NCBI GenBank assembly: GCA_016842065.1
Contig: JAEPDS010000024.1
Span: forward strand, 1-62,504
From: Candidatus Thiodiazotropha sp. 'RUGA'
Lineage (GTDB): Bacteria; Pseudomonadota; Gammaproteobacteria; Chromatiales; Chromatiaceae
Length of the DNA: 62,504 nt
Direction: 5' to 3'
Numbering within the stretch: position 1 is the stretch's first letter; the number at the start of each line of letters is the position of its first letter. The notes under the pieces are model-generated. The model was not told the DNA's origin. It was given only the letters and a program-made list of their open reading frames with translations, and made no database searches. A program made the position numbers and the translations under genes. Positions 39,242 through 49,113 of the stretch are shown here, one piece after another.

Positions 39242-39310
39242 ATGGATACCATGATTGTGCCGCCATTGGTTTTGAATAAGCTCGATTTTGGCGGAACTAA
39301 GAAGGCTTAA
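39242..39310 (+). CDS. Candidate 22-residue peptide with near-perfect Shine-Dalgarno
   Basis: ATG 39242 is preceded by AGGAGGGG with 5-nt spacing, the strongest ribosome-binding site seen in the window. The peptide is MDTMIVPPLVLNKLDFGGTK followed by KA. It has a hydrophobic Pro/Val/Leu centre and a Gly-Gly-Thr-Lys-Lys tail. It is transcribed away from acnA and towards hflD. No modification enzyme is nearby. It could be a small membrane-associated or modified peptide, or a leader. Existence as a protein is inferred only from the ribosome-binding site. Confidence 0.45.
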   Translation: MDTMIVPPLVLNKLDFGGTKKA

Positions 39311-39406
39311 TCACACGGCATACTTAATCGCCGGGTTAACAAATGGCCTTTTTGGAATGCAGTGTATCGCCAATCACCAGACTGATGGTGTCAACCGGTT
39401 TGCGAT

Positions 39407-40027
39407 TCAAAGTTTGTCGAGGAGGGTTTTACAATTGTCGATGTAGTTGCTTCGGCTGAACAGCAGCTGCCGACGACGTCCGCCTGTCTGGCGCCACAAC
39501 ATGGCGGATCGAATCCCGGACAACAGCAGAGCCCGGATACGATTCACATTGTCGCTGTTCTGCAGATAGATGGTCTCCCCACTTACCATGATTCTTGGTT
39601 TGAGGGTGCTGATATTCTCCGCATAGATATCCGCCAGTGCCCCCAGGATATTGCTGTGGGTGGCGGGGAAGTGAATCAGTCGGGCGGCGGTTTCGGTGAT
39701 TCCAGCCCTGATCTTGTCCAGTCGTTGACGATGTTTACTCAGCTTGCGTTCCAGCTGGATCAGACTCAGAACATAACGGGTTAACTCATCATCCCGGGTA
39801 TCGCTTGCACTGAGTTGTTTGTAGGTCAGCTTTAATCCCGGCGTGATATCTTCCAGCGTGCCATAGACGTCGACCACACTGTTCGCGTCGAGCTGAAAAA
39901 GACTGTTGATACTGGTAGAGATTTTTTCAGTACTGATCAGGCCTTTACGGGCAACCTGCTGGACCAGGCCTGCGGCCTGAAAAACACCCGATAAGGCGAT
40001 GACACGATCACTATCCTGAAACTTCAT
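39407..40027 (-). CDS. hflD: HflD, lysogenisation-regulator family protein
   Basis: A 206-residue helical protein. The opening DRVIALSGVFQAAGLVQQVARKG and the block LERKLSKHRQRLDKIRAGI are typical of HflD (YcfC). In E. coli it binds lambda CII at the inner membrane; its host role is unclear. AGGAACAGC precedes the ATG. It follows mnmA with a 92-bp gap, the usual mnmA-hflD order. Confidence 0.93.
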   Translation of the reverse strand: MKFQDSDRVIALSGVFQAAGLVQQVARKGLISTEKISTSINSLFQLDANSVVDVYGTLEDITPGLKLTYKQLSASDTRDDELTRYVLSLIQLERKLSKHRQRLDKIRAGITETAARLIHFPATHSNILGALADIYAENISTLKPRIMVSGETIYLQNSDNVNRIRALLLSGIRSAMLWRQTGGRRRQLLFSRSNYIDNCKTLLDKL

Positions 40028-40119
40028 GCTGTTCCTGATTGAGGATTGTCTGGGATTGATATTCTACCATATCGGATCGAGTCGCCCGCGCAGTGGATCG
40101 CTGGTAACCCACGTGGCGT

Positions 40120-41223
40120 TCAGGCAGAGGGGGCATCGGTCGACTCGATAATACCGCCTCCAAGGCAGACTTGGTCGTCGTAAAGAACCAGGGATTGGCC
40201 TGGTGTTGCTGCACGTTGAGGTGAATCAAAGAGCACTTCGTACTGCCCATTCTCGATGGGTTGTACCCGGCACGACTGCAACGGCTGACGATGTCTGATC
40301 CTGGCCATCGACTGGATCGCTCCATCCGGTGCTCGGCCTTCCACCCAGTGGAGCTGTCCACAGATGAGTTTCCGGCTCATCAACAGCGGGTGTTGATGGC
40401 CTTGAACCGCAATCAGTACGTTACGCTCAAGATCTTTTGCCGCAACAAACCAGGGCGCTTCTGCCGCATCCTTGAGGCCACCGATACCCAGCCCCTGACG
40501 CTGGCCCAGAGTGTAATACATCAGACCCTGGTGTTTACCGATCGCATGGCCTTGCGGATCTTCGATTACGCCGGGCTTTGCCGGTAAAAAACGTTGCAGA
40601 AAGTCACGGAATTTACGTTCACCGATGAAACAGATGCCGGTACTGTCCTTTTTTTTGTGATTTGGAAAGCCGGCCTGTTGAGCGATCTCTCTAACCTCTG
40701 TTTTACTCAAGCGACCGAGCGGGAAGAGACTTTTTGAAAGCGCTTGCTGACCCAGCATATAGAGGAAGTAGGTCTGGTCCTTGCCTTCGTCCAAAGCTCG
40801 GGTCAGGTGGAAATACTCCCCATCCTTTGCAACGGCTGCGTAGTGGCCCGTGGCAATTGCCTGGGCTTGTAGCTGCTCCGTTGCATAGTCGAGAAATGCC
40901 TTGAATTTGATCTCCCGGTTACACAATACATCCGGATTGGGGGTTCTGCCGGCCCCATACTCCTGCAGAAAATAGGCAAACACCCGGTCCCAGTACTCAC
41001 TTGAAAAATTGATGGTGTGCAGTGGCATGCTCAAGCGGTCGGCAACCGCCTGGGCATCCGCCAGGTCCACGGTCGCCGAGCAGTAGTCCTGATCGTCATC
41101 CTCTTCCCAGTTTTTCATGAAGAGTCCTTCCACCTCATAACCCTGCTGTTGCAACAACAGGGCGGCGACCGATGAGTCGACACCACCGGAAAGCCCAACA
41201 ATTACCTTAGTTTTTTCTGACAT
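40120..41223 (-). CDS. mnmA: tRNA-specific 2-thiouridylase MnmA
   Basis: Thiolates U34 of tRNA Lys, Glu and Gln using sulfur relayed from IscS/TusE. The 367-residue protein has the PP-loop [16 protein letters not shown], the catalytic Cys of [12 protein letters not shown] and the second Cys in [10 protein letters not shown]. The C-terminal beta-barrel follows. The start overlaps the end of rluE by 17 bp, so the two are translationally coupled. Confidence 0.97.
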   Translation of the reverse strand: MSEKTKVIVGLSGGVDSSVAALLLQQQGYEVEGLFMKNWEEDDDQDYCSATVDLADAQAVADRLSMPLHTINFSSEYWDRVFAYFLQEYGAGRTPNPDVLCNREIKFKAFLDYATEQLQAQAIATGHYAAVAKDGEYFHLTRALDEGKDQTYFLYMLGQQALSKSLFPLGRLSKTEVREIAQQAGFPNHKKKDSTGICFIGERKFRDFLQRFLPAKPGVIEDPQGHAIGKHQGLMYYTLGQRQGLGIGGLKDAAEAPWFVAAKDLERNVLIAVQGHQHPLLMSRKLICGQLHWVEGRAPDGAIQSMARIRHRQPLQSCRVQPIENGQYEVLFDSPQRAATPGQSLVLYDDQVCLGGGIIESTDAPSA

Positions 41224-41794
41224 GCTTGTGCTTATTTCTTTGAACCTTGAGTTTTGCCGGCTGGTTATCCAGCGTCACCCATTCACCGGGTTGTAGTTGT
41301 TTCAACCGCCATTTACCGATCGATGTGCGAACCAGCCTCAGGGTAGGGTGGCCGATACTGGCCGTCATACGACGTACCTGACGGTTTCTTCCCTCCTGCA
41401 GTGCGATTTCAAGCCATTGGGTCGGTATCCTGGCGCGATAGCGTACCGGGGGATTTCTTGGCCATAGGGTTGGCTCGGCAATTTTTCTGACCTTTGCCGG
41501 CAGGGTGGGGCCATCTTTCAATACCACGCCCTGTTTCAACTGCTCGATACTCTGCTCGCTGGGAATCCCTTCCACCTGCACCCAGTAGGTTTTCCAGGTC
41601 TTCTTCCCGGGGCGGGTGATCTGTTGTTGCAACTTGCCATCATCGGTGAGGATCACCAGGCCTTCACTGTCCCGGTCCAATCGGCCGGCCGCATAGACCC
41701 CATTGGTTTTGATGAAGTCAGCTAATGTGGGGCGTCCCTGGCCGTCGGTAAACTGGGTCAGAACACCGAAAGGTTTGTTAAGCAGAATCAACAT
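41207..41794 (-). CDS. rluE: Ribosomal large subunit pseudouridine synthase RluE-type
   Basis: A 195-residue RsuA/RluE-type pseudouridine synthase without an S4 domain. The catalytic Asp is in [34 protein letters not shown] at the N-terminus and [26 protein letters not shown] match RluE, which modifies U2457 of 23S rRNA in E. coli. First gene of the rluE-mnmA-hflD run. Confidence 0.93.
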   Translation of the reverse strand: MLILLNKPFGVLTQFTDGQGRPTLADFIKTNGVYAAGRLDRDSEGLVILTDDGKLQQQITRPGKKTWKTYWVQVEGIPSEQSIEQLKQGVVLKDGPTLPAKVRKIAEPTLWPRNPPVRYRARIPTQWLEIALQEGRNRQVRRMTASIGHPTLRLVRTSIGKWRLKQLQPGEWVTLDNQPAKLKVQRNKHKHVRKN

Positions 41795-41926
41795 TTAAGA
41801 GGGCCGGGTGGTCGATATCCATAAAAAAACCGTATGGTATCGGTTGCAGCCGAGCCTGGAAACAGTCACAGGCATTTATAAGCGTGAATCCATGCCTGAG
41901 GATTGAGAAACCGGTGGAGTAGACGT

Positions 41927-41961
41927 AAAAAAGCCGGGATAGCTAGGCTATACCGGCTTTT
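41927..41961 (-). terminator. Intrinsic terminator of cspD
   Basis: On the leftward strand a 15-bp stem (AAAAGCCGGTATAGC with its partner, 3-nt loop, one mismatch) runs into a T6 tract. It lies 31 bp after the cspD stop. Confidence 0.85.
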
Positions 41962-41991
41962 GAACAGGAAAACTGTAACAGTGGAAGATAC

Positions 41992-42216
41992 TTAGGATTG
42001 ATCACCACTGGCAGCAACCTTTTGAATATTGGTTGCATGCAGACCTTTCGGACCCTGACTTATATCGAATTGGACTTTCTGTCCCTCTTTCAGTGTTTTG
42101 TATCCATCCATATCGATCGATGAGAAATGGACAAAAACATCTTGATCTCCATCTTCTGGGGTTACAAAACCGTAGCCCTTGGCGTTGTTAAACCACTTTA
42201 CGACTCCAGTCGCCAT
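41992..42216 (-). CDS. cspD: Cold-shock domain protein
   Basis: A 74-residue single CSD protein with RNP1 KGYGFVTP and RNP2 VFVHFSSI, binding single-stranded nucleic acid. Its position next to divergent clpS-clpA is the cspD position of E. coli. The tail VAASGDQS is slightly longer than in general CspA proteins. A long upstream spacer would allow a long 5' UTR. Confidence 0.92.
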   Translation of the reverse strand: MATGVVKWFNNAKGYGFVTPEDGDQDVFVHFSSIDMDGYKTLKEGQKVQFDISQGPKGLHATNIQKVAASGDQS

Positions 42217-43092
42217 AGCTATTACTCCTCACTATATACGAAAGCCCAGGTATGGTGGATCGCTCATTGCGGGTTGCATGATCAGACTGCTTTCTCTGAT
42301 CTGAGTGAGTCATTCACTGCAACTCACAAGGTTGTTATATTTAGCAGAGAGGCACGAAACTACTCTGTCCACCAGCCTAAGCATCAACCTTTGGAAAAAA
42401 ATGCTTAGACCGTCAAATCAACGGCCAAAAATAGTGCTTTGGCTCTCTTTCCGGAACCATTCTCAACACTGTGGATTAAAGTATAGTGTGCAGATCTTGT
42501 GGGTCAACAAATATCTGACTTTTAACAGTAAATTGTAATATTTATAGGTAAATACCCTAATCTTTTTAACCTCCTTATCCAGGCTTACCCTTAGCTGATT
42601 GCTAATAAGTTTCCGAGCCTGTTTTCAATTCAAGGATTTGGCCAATGGATCTGGTTTTAAGCAAAACACCACAACACTCATGAGTCGAGGCAGGATATTT
42701 TTTTCTATCACCTCTTGAATTGATGCTAAGCGGCCACAATATTGTTTAGGAATCCCGTTCAGCGGTTTCTGCTCTGTTTCCAGGCAGTTTGCAGCAGAAG
42801 AGGAACAAAATTTCTCTTATCTGTCGAGGGTTCGGAGCTTTTTCGATTTCCTATGGTCAATCCTAGGAATAACCAGATTTTTAATGGTATTTTTAAATTA
42901 CTCAAACGGAGTTATTAGTCGGGAATCACTGGTCAGCTGGAGATCTCTAGCGCTCGATTTATGGGGTAAGTCTTCTCTCTTTTTACTGCAGAGATTGGTT
43001 TTATATCTATGGATAGCAGGGCCAGGATGAATTAATAATCCGTAAAATAATTCCACTTTTCAGGCTCTACAAGCCTGCTAGAATCACCCTTT
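42217..43092. other. Long spacer between divergent cspD and clpS
   Basis: 876 bp, AT-rich, no gene supported. It must contain both promoters and, by analogy with other cold-shock genes, possibly a structured cspD leader. I could not define one. Confidence 0.5.
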
Positions 43093-43413
43093 ATGAGCGA
43101 TAGAGAACAAATATCACATGACGATGGTCTAGCATTAGAGGAGGCGTCTCCCAAACTAAAAAGACCGCCACTGTATAAGGTTATTATCCTCAACGACGAC
43201 TATACCCCTATGGAGTTCGTGGTTCAGGTTTTGGAAACCTTCTTTAATATGGACCGGGAGAAGGCTACCCGGGTAATGCTGCATGTACATACCCGGGGTG
43301 TAGGTGTCTGTGGTGTATTCACCAAAGACATTGCCGAGACCAAGGTCTCACAGGTTAACGACTACTCACGTAGCAACCAGCATCCGCTGATGTGCACCAT
43401 GGAAGAGACCTGA
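43093..43413 (+). CDS. clpS: ClpS, adaptor for ClpA
   Basis: A 106-residue N-degron recognition adaptor. The core [21 protein letters not shown] contains the Asn-Asp-Asp and Met residues of the N-end binding pocket. [19 protein letters not shown] follows. It lies 22 bp upstream of clpA in an operon. Confidence 0.97.
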   Translation: MSDREQISHDDGLALEEASPKLKRPPLYKVIILNDDYTPMEFVVQVLETFFNMDREKATRVMLHVHTRGVGVCGVFTKDIAETKVSQVNDYSRSNQHPLMCTMEET

Positions 43414-43435
43414 GCGGTACTGACGGAGTTTTAAG

Positions 43436-45709
43436 ATGTTGAACAAAGAGCTGGAATTCACGCTAAATCAGGCCTTTAAAAGTGCTAAAGAGCGACAGCA
43501 TGAGTTCATGACTGTGGATCATCTGTTGCTCGCGTTGCTGGATAATCCTTCAGCAGTCACCGTACTGCGTGCCTGTGGTGCCGATATCGAAAAGATGCGG
43601 CAGAAAATACGCAGTTTTGTCGATGAGACCACACCCTTGATTCCCGATGGAGACGATCGGGAGATTCAACCGACCCTGGGTTTTCAGCGGGTTTTACAAC
43701 GTGCCGTATTCCATGTTCAGTCCTCCGGCAAAAATGAAGTTACCGGTGCCAACGTACTGGTGGCGATATTCAATGAACAGGATTCCCAGGCGGTGTTCTT
43801 CCTGAATGAGCAGAAGGTAAGCCGACTGGATGTGGTTAACTACATCTCTCACGGTATCTCGAAACTGGACGAAGTGAGTCATGAAGAGACGCCGGTGGAA
43901 CTCTCCAGTGAGAACAAGGGTGAGGAGCAGGCGAGTGCACTCGACAACTATGCGACCAATCTCAATCAACTGGCGGAACAGGGCAAGATCGATCCATTGA
44001 TCGGCAGGCACCATGAGATCGAACGCACCATTCAGATACTTTGCAGACGGCGCAAGAACAACCCTCTGCTGGTGGGTGAAGCGGGTGTCGGAAAAACCGC
44101 GATTGCGGAAGGATTGGCAAAAAAGATTGTTGATTCCGAGGTGCCGGATATTCTGGCAGAGGCCACTATCTACGCCTTGGATCTGGGTACTCTGGTAGCC
44201 GGTACAAAATATCGGGGCGATTTCGAAAAGCGCCTGAAAGCCGTGCTGGCGGAACTCAAGCAGAAAAAAGATGTGGTGCTGTTCATCGATGAGATCCATA
44301 CCATCATTGGTGCCGGAGCCGCATCCGGTGGGGTGATGGATGCCTCGAATCTGATCAAACCGGTGCTGGCCTCCGGTGAGTTGCGCTGCATCGGTTCAAC
44401 CACCTATCAGGAGTTTCGCGGTATTTTTGAGAAGGATCGGGCGCTGGCCCGTCGTTTCCAGAAGATCGATGTGGAAGAGCCTACCGTTGAAGAGACGATC
44501 GAGATCCTGAAAGGTCTTAAATCCCGCTTCGAGGAGCACCACAACATCGAGTATACCCAGGATGCGCTGAACAGTGCGGCCGAGCTGTCTGACAAATACA
44601 TCAACGATCGACATCTGCCTGACAAGGCAATCGATGTGATCGATGAGGCGGGTGCAAACGTGCAGCTGCAGCCAGAGGATAAGCGCCGCAAGATTATCGA
44701 TGTGGACGAAGTTGAGGCAATTGTTGCCAAAATCGCTCGAATTCCGCCGAAGAAAGTCTCCATGTCCGATACAGAGTCGCTGCGTAATCTGACCAGGGAT
44801 CTTAAGATGGTGGTGTTTGGTCAGGATCCGGCAATCGAGGCATTGACTGCGGCGATCCGTATGAACCGCTCCGGTCTGGTCAATGAAGGTCGTCCGGTTG
44901 GTTCGTTCCTGTTTACCGGACCTACCGGTGTTGGTAAGACTGAAATCACCCGGCAGCTGGCGAGAATCTTGAGCATGGAGCTGATCCGCTTCGATATGTC
45001 TGAGTACATGGAGCGGCATACCGTCTCAAGACTGATCGGTGCACCTCCTGGCTATGTGGGATTTGATCAGGGTGGTCTGCTGACCGAGGAGATTGCCAAA
45101 CACCCGCACTGCGTCCTGCTGCTTGATGAGATCGAAAAGGCCCATCCGGATGTCTTCAATCTGTTGCTGCAGGTGATGGATCACGGCACCCTGACCGATA
45201 ACAATGGGCGTAAGGCCGATTTTAGAAATGTGGTGATTGTGATGACCACCAATGCTGGTGCTCAGGAGATGAGTCGCTCATCCATCGGTTTCAGCAAGCA
45301 GGACCATACCACTGACGGCATGGAAGTGATCAAAAAGATGTTCACACCTGAATTCAGAAACCGACTCGATGCCATCATTCAGTTCTCCGGATTGACACCG
45401 GAGCATATCGCCAAGGTTGTGGACAAGTTTGTCTTTGAGCTGGAAGGTCAGCTACAGGAGAAGCATGTCAACCTGATCGTCGAAGCTGAAGCAAGAGTCT
45501 GGCTTGCGGAGCATGGATATGATCCACAGATGGGGGCACGACCCATGGCCCGCCTGATTCAGGACGAAATTAAGAAGCCCCTCGCTGAAGAGTTGCTGTT
45601 CGGAAAGCTGTCTACGGGTGGGGCCGTCAGGGTGGATGTCGCGGAAGACAAGCTGGTTTTCGATATCGAGGGCGAGCAGGTTGCCGATACCTCGATCGAC
45701 GAAGGCTGA
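43436..45709 (+). CDS. clpA: ATP-dependent Clp protease ATP-binding subunit ClpA
   Basis: A 757-residue Hsp100 unfoldase that feeds ClpP. The N-domain ([20 protein letters not shown]) binds ClpS. AAA module 1 has Walker A GEAGVGKT and Walker [13 protein letters not shown] module 2 has GPTGVGKT and [13 protein letters not shown]. There is no ClpB-type middle coiled coil. SSIGFSKQ and the C-terminal domain follow. The stop is 6 bp from the convergent infA stop. Confidence 0.97.
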   Translation: MLNKELEFTLNQAFKSAKERQHEFMTVDHLLLALLDNPSAVTVLRACGADIEKMRQKIRSFVDETTPLIPDGDDREIQPTLGFQRVLQRAVFHVQSSGKNEVTGANVLVAIFNEQDSQAVFFLNEQKVSRLDVVNYISHGISKLDEVSHEETPVELSSENKGEEQASALDNYATNLNQLAEQGKIDPLIGRHHEIERTIQILCRRRKNNPLLVGEAGVGKTAIAEGLAKKIVDSEVPDILAEATIYALDLGTLVAGTKYRGDFEKRLKAVLAELKQKKDVVLFIDEIHTIIGAGAASGGVMDASNLIKPVLASGELRCIGSTTYQEFRGIFEKDRALARRFQKIDVEEPTVEETIEILKGLKSRFEEHHNIEYTQDALNSAAELSDKYINDRHLPDKAIDVIDEAGANVQLQPEDKRRKIIDVDEVEAIVAKIARIPPKKVSMSDTESLRNLTRDLKMVVFGQDPAIEALTAAIRMNRSGLVNEGRPVGSFLFTGPTGVGKTEITRQLARILSMELIRFDMSEYMERHTVSRLIGAPPGYVGFDQGGLLTEEIAKHPHCVLLLDEIEKAHPDVFNLLLQVMDHGTLTDNNGRKADFRNVVIVMTTNAGAQEMSRSSIGFSKQDHTTDGMEVIKKMFTPEFRNRLDAIIQFSGLTPEHIAKVVDKFVFELEGQLQEKHVNLIVEAEARVWLAEHGYDPQMGARPMARLIQDEIKKPLAEELLFGKLSTGGAVRVDVAEDKLVFDIEGEQVADTSIDEG

Positions 45710-45715
45710 TCGGCC

Positions 45716-45934
45716 TCAACGAGCACGATAGGTGATGCGGCCCTTGGTCAGGTCGTAGGGAGTCAGCTGCACGGTCACCTTATCGCCGGTAAGGATGCGA
45801 ATGTAGTGTTTGCGCATTTTGCCTGAAATATGGGCAGTCACCACATGGCCGTTTTCCAATTCCACGCGGAACATGGTGTTGGGCAGAGTCTCGACAACCG
45901 TGCCTTCCATCTCGATAAAATCTTCTTTCGCCAT
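45716..45934 (-). CDS. infA: Translation initiation factor IF-1
   Basis: A 72-residue OB-fold protein, [20 protein letters not shown] ... [16 protein letters not shown] ... GRITYRAR, matching IF-1 throughout. ATG 45934 gives the canonical protein; the open frame extends further but without similarity. It is convergent with clpA, as in E. coli. Confidence 0.98.
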   Translation of the reverse strand: MAKEDFIEMEGTVVETLPNTMFRVELENGHVVTAHISGKMRKHYIRILTGDKVTVQLTPYDLTKGRITYRAR

Positions 45935-46351
45935 ACTATCTTTATACTCAATATTGTGTGGGCCCCAACAGAGGGCTCTCAAAAACGGGCGGATTATAGC
46001 ACAGGGCCCGCAACTGAAGTGCGCCATTATCAGTATATTTGCGCGTATGGCAAGTGATTCTGCATCATTCCGCAGGTTGTGGGTCGGTAAATTCCCCGCT
46101 GATATTTCAGCAGGATACTGTTTTCATGGCGATTCCAAGAGATGAACCGTCCTCTTGTGGCATTAGAGCCGACCTCACACGCTTGCGTGAATAGCGGCTT
46201 TTTCAACATAACTTTCTGATATTGCTCGATAGAATCCATTTAGGGCATGAATCTACCCTAAGTCGTGTTCACCGTATGGCAAGTCTTTTGAATGGATCGT
46301 CGACTTCAGGTTTTCGATTTAACAAATGTTGTAAAACACTTGGCCCTGATC
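45935..46351. other. Spacer upstream of infA
   Basis: About 415 bp. The infA promoter should be here. E. coli has tRNA-Ser (serW) in the corresponding clpA-infA region; I see no tRNA in this spacer. The only structure is the terminator-like hairpin at 46167-46203. Confidence 0.5.
46167..46203 (+). terminator. Terminator-like hairpin without an obvious upstream gene
   Basis: AGCCG pairs with CGGCT around an inner CACG-CTTG-CGTG hairpin, followed by T5 on the plus strand. No plus-strand gene ends before it, since infA is leftward. It may end a small transcript or be accidental. Confidence 0.35.
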
Positions 46352-47425
46352 TCAGCCCTGGCTGAGGAGGTTTCGCAAATCGATCACCGCAGCGTTGGCC
46401 CTGGAAATGTAGGAGGCCATCACCAGCGAGTAGTTGGCGAACATACCGAATCCTTTACCGTTCAATACCACAGGACTGCTGATCGGCGCCTGGGTGGCTT
46501 CCAATTCACGTATGATCTGTCGCAAGCTGACCAGAGCGTTCTTTTTTCGCAGGATTTCATAGAAATCGATCTCTACCGCCTGCAGGAAGTGAATCAGTGC
46601 CCAGGTCGAACCTCTGGCTTCATAGAAAACGTCGTCGATCTCCAACCAGGGCGTCTGTACCCTCATCTGGTCGTTGGTGGCTGTGGATTGGGAGGCTGAA
46701 GGATCACCTGCCAGATCGGTATTGATTCGCTGTTGCCCGACACTGGCGCTCAAACGCTGAGATAGACTACCCAGCCTTTTTTCCACCACCGCAAGCCAAT
46801 CCCGCAGATTATCCGCCCTGGCATAGAACTGGGTATTTTGATTGCCATCCGCAGAGAGCCCTTTCAGATAGCGCTTCAGTGCTTCAATACCCTGTCTGTA
46901 TTCACCTTCGGTGGATGGGAATATCCAGGAGTCATTGCTGTAGTTGAATTGGGGCTCAGTAATCGCGAGATCCTTGTTTTCCAGGGATTGGGATTGAGAG
47001 CGGCTCATATCGTTTCTCAGCGAACGAGCCAGATCCCTGACCTGGGTCAGCACACCGAACTCCCAATTCGGCATGTTGTCGAGAAACACACTGGGAGGCG
47101 TGATGTCGTTACTCAGATAGCCGCCGGATTTCTCCAGCAGGGTATTGATCGCCGTCAGCAGGGTCACTGTGGTGTAGGAGCCGGTGACCGGTTTCAGCTC
47201 CAGTTCCGCCAGCTTGTCGTTAGTGTGGCTTCGCACATCGAATGGCGGCGGCATGATGCTCCAGTAGAAACCCAGCAGAAACAGGATCAGGATCAGAGTG
47301 ATGGTGGCCAGGCCACTCGCCCAGAGCTTTCCTTTCTCCCGCAGAGTACGGGGATGGTAAAGGGATAGGATACGATTGAACATTGCCGCTGTTTGGCGGG
47401 CAATCCTGGCGAAACTGTCCTTCAC
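46352..47425 (-). CDS. DUF2333 family membrane-anchored protein
   Basis: A 357-residue protein with one N-terminal membrane helix (LWASGLATITLILILFLLGF). A periplasmic helical domain follows: YTTVTLLTAINTLLEKSGGYL, PSVFLDNMPNWEFGVLTQVRDLARSLR, FYARADNLRDWLAVVEKRLGSLSQRL and AQAPISSPVVLNGKGFGMFANYSL-type sequence. This matches the conserved proteobacterial DUF2333 family. Function unknown. It lies downstream of ctaB with a 154-bp gap. Confidence 0.8.
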   Translation of the reverse strand: MKDSFARIARQTAAMFNRILSLYHPRTLREKGKLWASGLATITLILILFLLGFYWSIMPPPFDVRSHTNDKLAELELKPVTGSYTTVTLLTAINTLLEKSGGYLSNDITPPSVFLDNMPNWEFGVLTQVRDLARSLRNDMSRSQSQSLENKDLAITEPQFNYSNDSWIFPSTEGEYRQGIEALKRYLKGLSADGNQNTQFYARADNLRDWLAVVEKRLGSLSQRLSASVGQQRINTDLAGDPSASQSTATNDQMRVQTPWLEIDDVFYEARGSTWALIHFLQAVEIDFYEILRKKNALVSLRQIIRELEATQAPISSPVVLNGKGFGMFANYSLVMASYISRANAAVIDLRNLLSQG

Positions 47426-47579
47426 TGATGACCTTCCTTTCGTTGAGATTGGAATGTTCCCTGGTTCAGGTTGCCAGCTGTAAACTCTGCAACCCGCAAG
47501 GAATTATCTCACGATTCTCTTGGAGACATACTCTATATGGTGCCATGAGCTTGAGTTTTCAAGCTCATTTTACAACCGT

Positions 47580-48482
47580 TCAGATCAGTCTGATGTAGTG
47601 ATCTGCCAGCAGCAGGGTGAATAGCAGGCTCAAATAGAGGATCGAGTAGCCGAAGGTCTTCATGGCATGGGTACGGCCCGGGCTCTGCAGCAGTTTGACC
47701 GCGTGATAGACGAAACCGATACCGAGCACAATGGCGCCGGTCAAATAGAGATAGCCGCTCATATGCACCACGAAGGGCAGCAGAGTGACAGCCAGTAGCA
47801 TGATGCTGTAGATCAGAATCTGCTGCTTGGTAAAGTCGACACCGTGGGTTACCGGCAACATGGGAATGTCTGCCTTGGCATAGTCATCGCGACGGTGAAT
47901 CGCCAGAGGCCAGAAGTGGGGTGGAGTCCAAACAAAGATGATCAACATCAGCAGAAAGGCTTCGATGGTCACCTCGCCGGTAATTGCAGCCCAACCGAGC
48001 AGTGGAGGTGCGGCTCCTGCCAAGCCACCCCAGACGATATTCTGCGGTGTCGTACGTTTCAGAAAACGGGTATAGATCAGCGCATAGCCGATCAATGCCA
48101 GGAATGTCAGCAGTGCGGTCAGTGGATTCACCAGAAAGTAGAGCATGGAGATCGAAACCGTACCCAGAAACAGGGCAAAACTGCCGGCATGCTGGCTATC
48201 CATATGGCCGCTTGGGATCGGTCGACGCTGGGTACGGTCCATCATTTTATCAATCCGCTGATCGACAATATGGTTGACCACCGCCCCACAGGCCGCTGCC
48301 AAAGATATGCCGAGCAGCCCGAACAACATCGGTTGCCAGGGGACTATGCCCTGTTTTGACAGCAGCATGCCGACCAGTGCAGTAAAGGCGATCAACAACA
48401 CCACCTTGGGTTTGGTCAGTTCATAGTAGTGCTGCCAGGCGAAACCAACGGATTGGCGAGCAGTAAGATCACTGGTGGCCAT
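47580..48482 (-). CDS. ctaB: Protohaem IX farnesyltransferase (haem O synthase)
   Basis: A 300-residue UbiA-type membrane enzyme that farnesylates haem B to haem O. AAGGAGGT precedes ATG 48482 by 6 nt and fixes the start. The Asp motifs are NHIVDQRIDKMMDRTQRRPI and DYAKADIPMLPVTHG, with YELTKPKVVLLIAFTALVG at the N-terminus. It overlaps the upstream thioredoxin-like gene by 14 bp. The haem A synthase gene normally found just upstream is absent. Confidence 0.95.
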   Translation of the reverse strand: MATSDLTARQSVGFAWQHYYELTKPKVVLLIAFTALVGMLLSKQGIVPWQPMLFGLLGISLAAACGAVVNHIVDQRIDKMMDRTQRRPIPSGHMDSQHAGSFALFLGTVSISMLYFLVNPLTALLTFLALIGYALIYTRFLKRTTPQNIVWGGLAGAAPPLLGWAAITGEVTIEAFLLMLIIFVWTPPHFWPLAIHRRDDYAKADIPMLPVTHGVDFTKQQILIYSIMLLAVTLLPFVVHMSGYLYLTGAIVLGIGFVYHAVKLLQSPGRTHAMKTFGYSILYLSLLFTLLLADHYIRLI

Positions 48483-49113
48483 ATTGACCTCCTTGGGACC
48501 AGGTTTGTGAAGCCTTGAGCAGGCGTTCCAGATCCTTGAGAATCTGTTTGGAAGTGACCTGGGGGGTGTCATATCGCATCATCAAGTCACCTCTGGGATC
48601 GACAATAAAGATCGGTACGCTGTCTTCGAATTCGGCTTGTGGAAAGAGTGTTCTAACGGCGCTCTGCTGGCCATCATCGGCTATCAGCAGATGGGTGCCG
48701 TCAAGACCGTCGAGGGAGGGTGTCTGCAGACTTCCGTCGCTCCCCGGCAGAATGATCAGCCCACGGGCTATGCGCTGTCTGTTGGCCGACGTGGCTCTGC
48801 GTATCTGGCGGACTTTGATCAGGGTTTCCAGGCAGGCAGCATCACAACTTCGTTCGCTGATCACCAGCAGCGTCCACATGTCTTCAAGGGTTTGCCAGTC
48901 AAAGCTCATCTGATCGGTTGTTTTGAGATCGATTGATGCCACTGCTCTGGGGGGATCGATCAAGACCCCATGATGTGTCCTGCCTGACGGGAGCCATTGT
49001 GGATTCAGAAAAAACAGCCAGGCGGCGATCAGTGGTAGCGCAGTAATCGCAACCAGGATCCATAACGAGATCAGATTACGTGTAGCTGGGGGTTGTTGGG
49101 CCAGACTGTTCAT
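48469..49113 (-). CDS. Membrane-anchored thioredoxin-like (SCO-related) protein of the oxidase locus
   Basis: A 214-residue protein. One N-terminal helix (LWILVAITALPLIAAWLFFL) is followed by LPSGRTHHGVLIDPP and a thioredoxin-like domain with ISERSCDAACLETL, a C-x3-C of SCO type. A short VDPRGDLMMRYDT strand follows. The matching gene in Pseudomonas-type loci sits between SURF1 and ctaA and is usually annotated as a conserved transmembrane protein. The role in copper delivery is inferred. The start ATG 49113 overlaps the SURF1 stop (ATGA). Confidence 0.78.
   Translation of the reverse strand: MNSLAQQPPATRNLISLWILVAITALPLIAAWLFFLNPQWLPSGRTHHGVLIDPPRAVASIDLKTTDQMSFDWQTLEDMWTLLVISERSCDAACLETLIKVRQIRRATSANRQRIARGLIILPGSDGSLQTPSLDGLDGTHLLIADDGQQSAVRTLFPQAEFEDSVPIFIVDPRGDLMMRYDTPQVTSKQILKDLERLLKASQTWSQGGQYGHQ

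Larger units (their letters stand above)
38998..39406. other. Spacer between acnA and hflD carrying a small ORF
   Basis: It contains the acnA promoter side and the 22-codon ORF at 39242-39310. No other feature is seen. Confidence 0.5.

Noticed and set aside
39242-39310. PqqA-like precursor
   Set aside because: Size fits, but the Glu and Tyr joined in PQQ synthesis are absent and no pqq genes are nearby.
45935-46351. tRNA-Ser next to infA, as in E. coli
   Set aside because: No cloverleaf or T-loop consensus could be found in this spacer.
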